Source: Inia geoffrensis (Eukaryota > Chordata > Mammalia > Artiodactyla > Iniidae). Taken from it: a stretch of DNA of 64,000 bases. Location of the stretch: contig CM070905.1 of the NCBI GenBank assembly GCA_036417435.1, positions 64,993,092 to 65,057,091 on the forward strand, given 5' to 3'. Positions 60,645-64,000 of the stretch are shown here, one piece after another; the stretch's first letter is position 1, and every line of letters begins with the position of its first letter. The position numbers and the translations under genes were made by a program. The notes below the pieces were generated by a model. That model worked only from the letters and a program-made list of their open reading frames with translations. It searched no databases and was not told the origin of the DNA.

Positions 60645-61246
60645 AATTACTTTTTTGTATCCAGCAATGAACAATTGGAATTTGAAATTAAAAACACAAT
60701 ACCAATTTCCTTAGCACCAAAAAAAAATATATATATATATATACTTTTATATAAATCTAACAAAATATGTACAAGATCCATATGAGGAAAACTACAAAGA
60801 AATAAATCAATATCAAATGGGGAAAGAAATCAAAATCAAATGGAGAAATATTCCATGTACGTAGATAGAAAGACTTTACTTGATACTCTCAAGATGACAG
60901 TTCTTCCCAACTTCAACGATAGATTCAGTGCAAACCCAGTCAGATTCCTAGCAAGTTATTTTGTTGATATTGACAAACAGATCTAAAGTTTATATGGAAA
61001 GATGTAAGTCCTTGAATAACTAAGACAGTATTGAAGGAGAAGAACAAAGTTGGAGGACTGAAACTATCTGATTTCAAGACTTACTATAAAGCTACAGTAA
61101 CCAAGGCAGTGTGGTATAGGGAAAAGAATAGACATAGATCAGTGGAACAGAAGAGACAGCCCAGAAACAGACCCATGTATACGTAATAACGCAATCTTTG
61201 GCAAAGGAGTAAAGGCAATTCAATGGAGAAAATGTAGTCTTTTCAG
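60645..61246 (+). repeat. L1 ORF2 fragment, sense
   Basis: Reads as L1 ORF2 in sense, for example GCTACAGTAACCAAGGCAGT, GACATAGATCAGTGGAACAG and CAGACCCATGTATACGTAAT. An AT microsatellite interrupts it at 60727-60743. It meets the antisense L1 group near 60640. Confidence 0.87.
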
Positions 61247-61259
61247 CTAATATGTTTTT

Positions 61260-61417
61260 TATTTATTTATTTATTTATTTTAACATCTTTATTGGGTTAA
61301 AATTGCTCTACAATGGTGTGTCAGTTTCTACTTTATAACAAAGTGAATCAGTTATATATATACAGACGTTCACATATTTCTTCCCTCTTGTGTCTCTCTC
61401 CTTCCTTCCCTCCCTAT
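61260..61417 (-). repeat. Short 5'-truncated L1 3' end with target duplication
   Basis: (TTTA)n tail then ATCTTTATTGGGTTAAAATT through TCCTTCCTTCCCTCCCT. CTAATATGTTTTT is duplicated at 61247-61259 and 61418-61430. A 158-bp insertion at the end of the recognised sense L1. Confidence 0.92.
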
Positions 61418-61430
61418 CTAATATGTTTTT

Positions 61431-62330
61431 AATGCAAAGCAAGTGGTTGGGAGGGTAGATGGAGACCATATCATAAAGGGTTACAAATATTATACCATGA
61501 GTTTGTAACCACCGAAGTTCTGTTTGCCCTTTAGAGGATGTTAGGGGTCAGGAGAGGAGACATTATTTAGACCAGTGAGTCACAAGCTTTTTCAGTCAGA
61601 GATTTGTTTTATATAGTTTGCTACATATAACCTAAAGATTTTACAAAATAAAAAGCATGCTGATAATTTTTGTTCTTTTCTTTTTACATTAAAAAATGCT
61701 GACCAGTCTCCACTAAATTGATTTTACTACACTTGTAGCATTAAGTAATTTGAAAAATATCTGGTCAAAGTGCTTTATTTTATAGTTAAGAGAAGTAAGA
61801 CTCACAGAAGTAACCTCTTGTTAATCTCAGGTTTACACAGCTAGTTAATGGCAGAGCAATGACTAGGTTAGTGTCAGTTAGTGCTCTTTTTACAGTCATT
61901 TATTAATCTATCACTGAGCACTTCAGAAATTATTTTATATTGTCACTAAATCTGTTCAGTAATTAAAAACAAATTTAGTGCTAAAATATAGATGTCTAAA
62001 ATCATTTTGCGAATCATGAGTAAACTCAAACTGTGGAAGGGTACACAGTGGTTGATTAGGTAGAGCAACACATAGTCCTCTGATTAAACTTTGTCAAAGA
62101 CTGAATGCATTCTTGTGTTATATGTGTGTTATATGAGTACTTGCACAATAACGTGCTGGTTTGTCTGTTGTCACTGGAATCCACCTCTGTCTTCACTTGA
62201 CATACTCTTCTAAGTCTCTGAACTTGATTTTATTCCTTCCCTCATCAGTGTCCCTCATTACTACTTCTGGTACAAACAGTTTCCTGAAAAATTTGTCTCT
62301 TAGATGTACTTGGTGTCCCTGTACTCTTAG
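61431..62330. other. Intronic DNA, no clear feature
   Basis: A MIR-like patch in reverse may lie near 61775-61870 (TTTACACAGCTAGTTAATGG). Nothing else is recognised. Confidence 0.45.
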
Positions 62331-62334
62331 TCAA

Positions 62335-62644
62335 ATAGTCTCCTTTAAGAATAGACTTGGAATCAAATTGTCTAGGTAACTGTGTAAATTTGGGCAAGGG
62401 ACTTTAATGTCTCTGTACCTCATTTGCTCACTTTAAAATGGAGACAGCAGGGCTTCCCTGGTGGCGCAGCGGTTGAGAGTCTGCCTGCCGATGCAGGGGA
62501 CATGGGTTCGAGCCCCAGTCCGGGAAGATCCCACATGCCGCGGAGCGGCTGGGCCTGTGAGCCACGGCCGCTGAGCCTGTGCGTCCGGAGCCTGTGCTCC
62601 GCAATGGGAGAGGCCACAACAGTGAGAGGCCCGCATAACACAAA

Positions 62645-62675
<31 letters not shown>

Positions 62676-62715
62676 AATGGAGACAGCAATAAATAATACC
62701 TACTTGTTAGGGCTT
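62335..62715 (+). repeat. MIR interrupted by a SINE
   Basis: TTTGGGCAAGGGACTTTAAT and TCTCTGTACCTCATTTGCTC lead into the SINE insertion point, and AATAATACCTACTTGTTAGG continues the MIR after it. Confidence 0.85.
62450..62673 (+). repeat. CHR-type SINE with (AAAT)n tail and target duplication
   Basis: Full copy beginning GGGCTTCCCTGGTGGCGCAG. AAAATGGAGACAGCA is repeated at 62435-62449 and 62674-62688. The tail is an AAAT microsatellite (62642-62677). Confidence 0.95.
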
Positions 62716-63640
62716 TTTTTTTTTTTTTTTTTTGGCTCTTTTATCAGTGGTTTAGAGTCTAGTAACAATGACAATGAACCTGACTAATACCTAATTCACT
62801 TTTGTATTTAGTTGCACAGGAAAAAGAAATGAAATAGTTTTCACTAAGATAAAGATGAAATATACATTTATGTCTAGTATTTCTGAAACACTGAGAATAG
62901 CACATCCATTGTGTTGTTTTTTTTTCTTTATCTGAGGACCATTTAAAATTATTTTAATAGAATGTTGGCTTTAACTATATTTCTTCAGTATTCTATAAAA
63001 TTTAATTTTAATCAAGTGTTAATTTTTTGTATATTTTTCACAGTATAGAAACATCTTTTTTTCCTTTGAAACTCCAACTTTGTTAAGGAGCAACAATTTC
63101 CTGCATTGGTAATGTTAAGTGTAACTTTAGCTTTCAATTCATTGCTACAGTTACGTTTCCAGAGCCTGCTGTAAGAGATAAACCCATTGCAAATGAAGAC
63201 AGTATTCATTTCCTTCCACCTCAGGCCACACTGAATTGATTGAGGTAATAAAATGACAGCACCTTGTAATATACTGAAGGCTCTTTAATTCAAAAACCAG
63301 TTCTAGTCTGATTCAGAGCTTGTTTAAAGCTAATTTATAGCTTGCATAATATTCAGCAGGCCAAGGTAAAAAGGATGATATATGAAAACTGATAAAGCAT
63401 TAACTTATGACACATTCAGACCTGTCTTGTTAAAGTCAACGGGTATTAAAAAAAACAGAGGTGGGGGGATGGTGGAAAAAATAATTGGTAATCTTTTGCT
63501 TCACATAAGTAACATTGTTGACAACAGTTTAAATTGCCCACCGTTTTATTTCAAACCTAGCTTCTTGTCCTTTCTTTGTAAAATCAGTTTTATTTGCATT
63601 TCTTATACTGTAAAGTCCTTCATTTTTCATGACATATTAA
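62716..63640. other. Intronic DNA, no feature recognised
   Basis: No repeat recognised after the T run at 62717-62733. Composition becomes more mixed after 63100. Confidence 0.5.
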
Positions 63641-63930
63641 GGTCAGTGTGAGGCTGAGTACAGTTAACAGCTGTTGTGACTTCCATAGCGTCAAATACAT
63701 TGCCGCACTGGCAACGCTGCTGCTAAATAGTTCTCTGTCGGCATTTTAATTACAAATAATCTTTTTCAAGGTGCAAGCTGGAAGGAGTGAGGGCTCTTCA
63801 TTTTTATTTGGGCTGAAAAATCAGGATTAGTCCTTTTGCCTTTGTGGGCTGTTTTTGCTCTCTTTATTCCAGCATATTTCTTCACTTCTGACCCACAAAT
63901 AATACAACTACGATAGTAAAGTATTCTGTA
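63641..63930. promoter_or_regulatory. Candidate conserved noncoding element
   Basis: Repeat-free, GC-balanced DNA with a palindromic E-box AACAGCTGTT (63666-63675), CCGCACTGGCAACGCTGCTG and a TAATTA site at 63747-63752. It has no open frame of note. Conservation is inferred from texture only. Confidence 0.3.
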
Positions 63931-64000
63931 CTATGTATGAAGCCAGATTCTCAGAAATTTCATGCCAGCATTCACAAGTGAAAAACGGATTACATTTTCC

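Larger units (their letters stand above)
35176..64000 (+). other. PHF14: Downstream intron of PHF14 (3' part outside the window)
   Basis: The intron begins GTAAGGGGAG. I expected the next coding segment to begin with the residues EDENEAE and did not see it in the window, so the intron is inferred to continue past the right edge, at least 28.8 kb. Repeats become much denser after 40.5 kb than near the exon. Confidence 0.7.

Overview
This is 64 kb of mammalian nuclear DNA, AT-rich and almost entirely intronic. The repeats point to a cetacean. There are seven copies of a tRNA-Glu-derived SINE of the CHR type (start GGCTTCCCTGGTGGCGCAG, end GAGAGGCCCGCGTACCGC plus poly-A), five older relatives with the longer body, artiodactyl-type L1 3' ends and a mariner element. 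No BovB, Bov-tA or ART2A elements were seen, which argues against a ruminant. No CpG island, tRNA, rRNA or other functional RNA gene was found.

Only one coding segment can be supported: a 118-bp internal exon at 35058-35175 on the plus strand. It encodes most of a PHD zinc finger that I recognise as the last PHD finger of PHF14. It has a consensus AG acceptor and a GTAAGG donor in the right phase. The rest is then the flanking introns, at least 35 kb upstream and at least 28.8 kb downstream. Nearly all longer open frames are antisense readings of L1 or SINE copies, or chance frames.

Layout: 0-0.5 kb holds two CHR SINEs. 1.5-4.6 kb is an old L1 cluster with both orientations nested. 5.2-7.1 kb holds MIRs, an L1 3' end and a solo LTR of an old class I-like endogenous retrovirus. 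7.4-9.1 kb holds two SINEs and a perfect 38-bp palindrome. 11.6-11.75 kb is a polypyrimidine tract ending in C-runs. 14.6-15.9 kb is a full-length dead mariner, with an internally deleted derivative of the same family at 24.5 kb. 18.1-41.3 kb, surrounding the exon, has no CHR-type SINE. 40.6-44.7 kb holds two antisense L1 fragments side by side, the first interrupted by a SINE. 46.6-47.2 kb is a near-perfect 188-bp tandem triplication. 48-64 kb is dense in SINE, MIR, L1 and LTR pieces, and the last 0.4 kb looks like a conserved noncoding element.

The window holds no operon-like system. The points most worth checking are the 188-bp triplication, the mariner and its derivative, the palindrome, the G4/polypyrimidine tract and the candidate conserved elements. 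Repeat family names were assigned by recall of consensus sequences, without a database search, so boundaries of old repeats are approximate.
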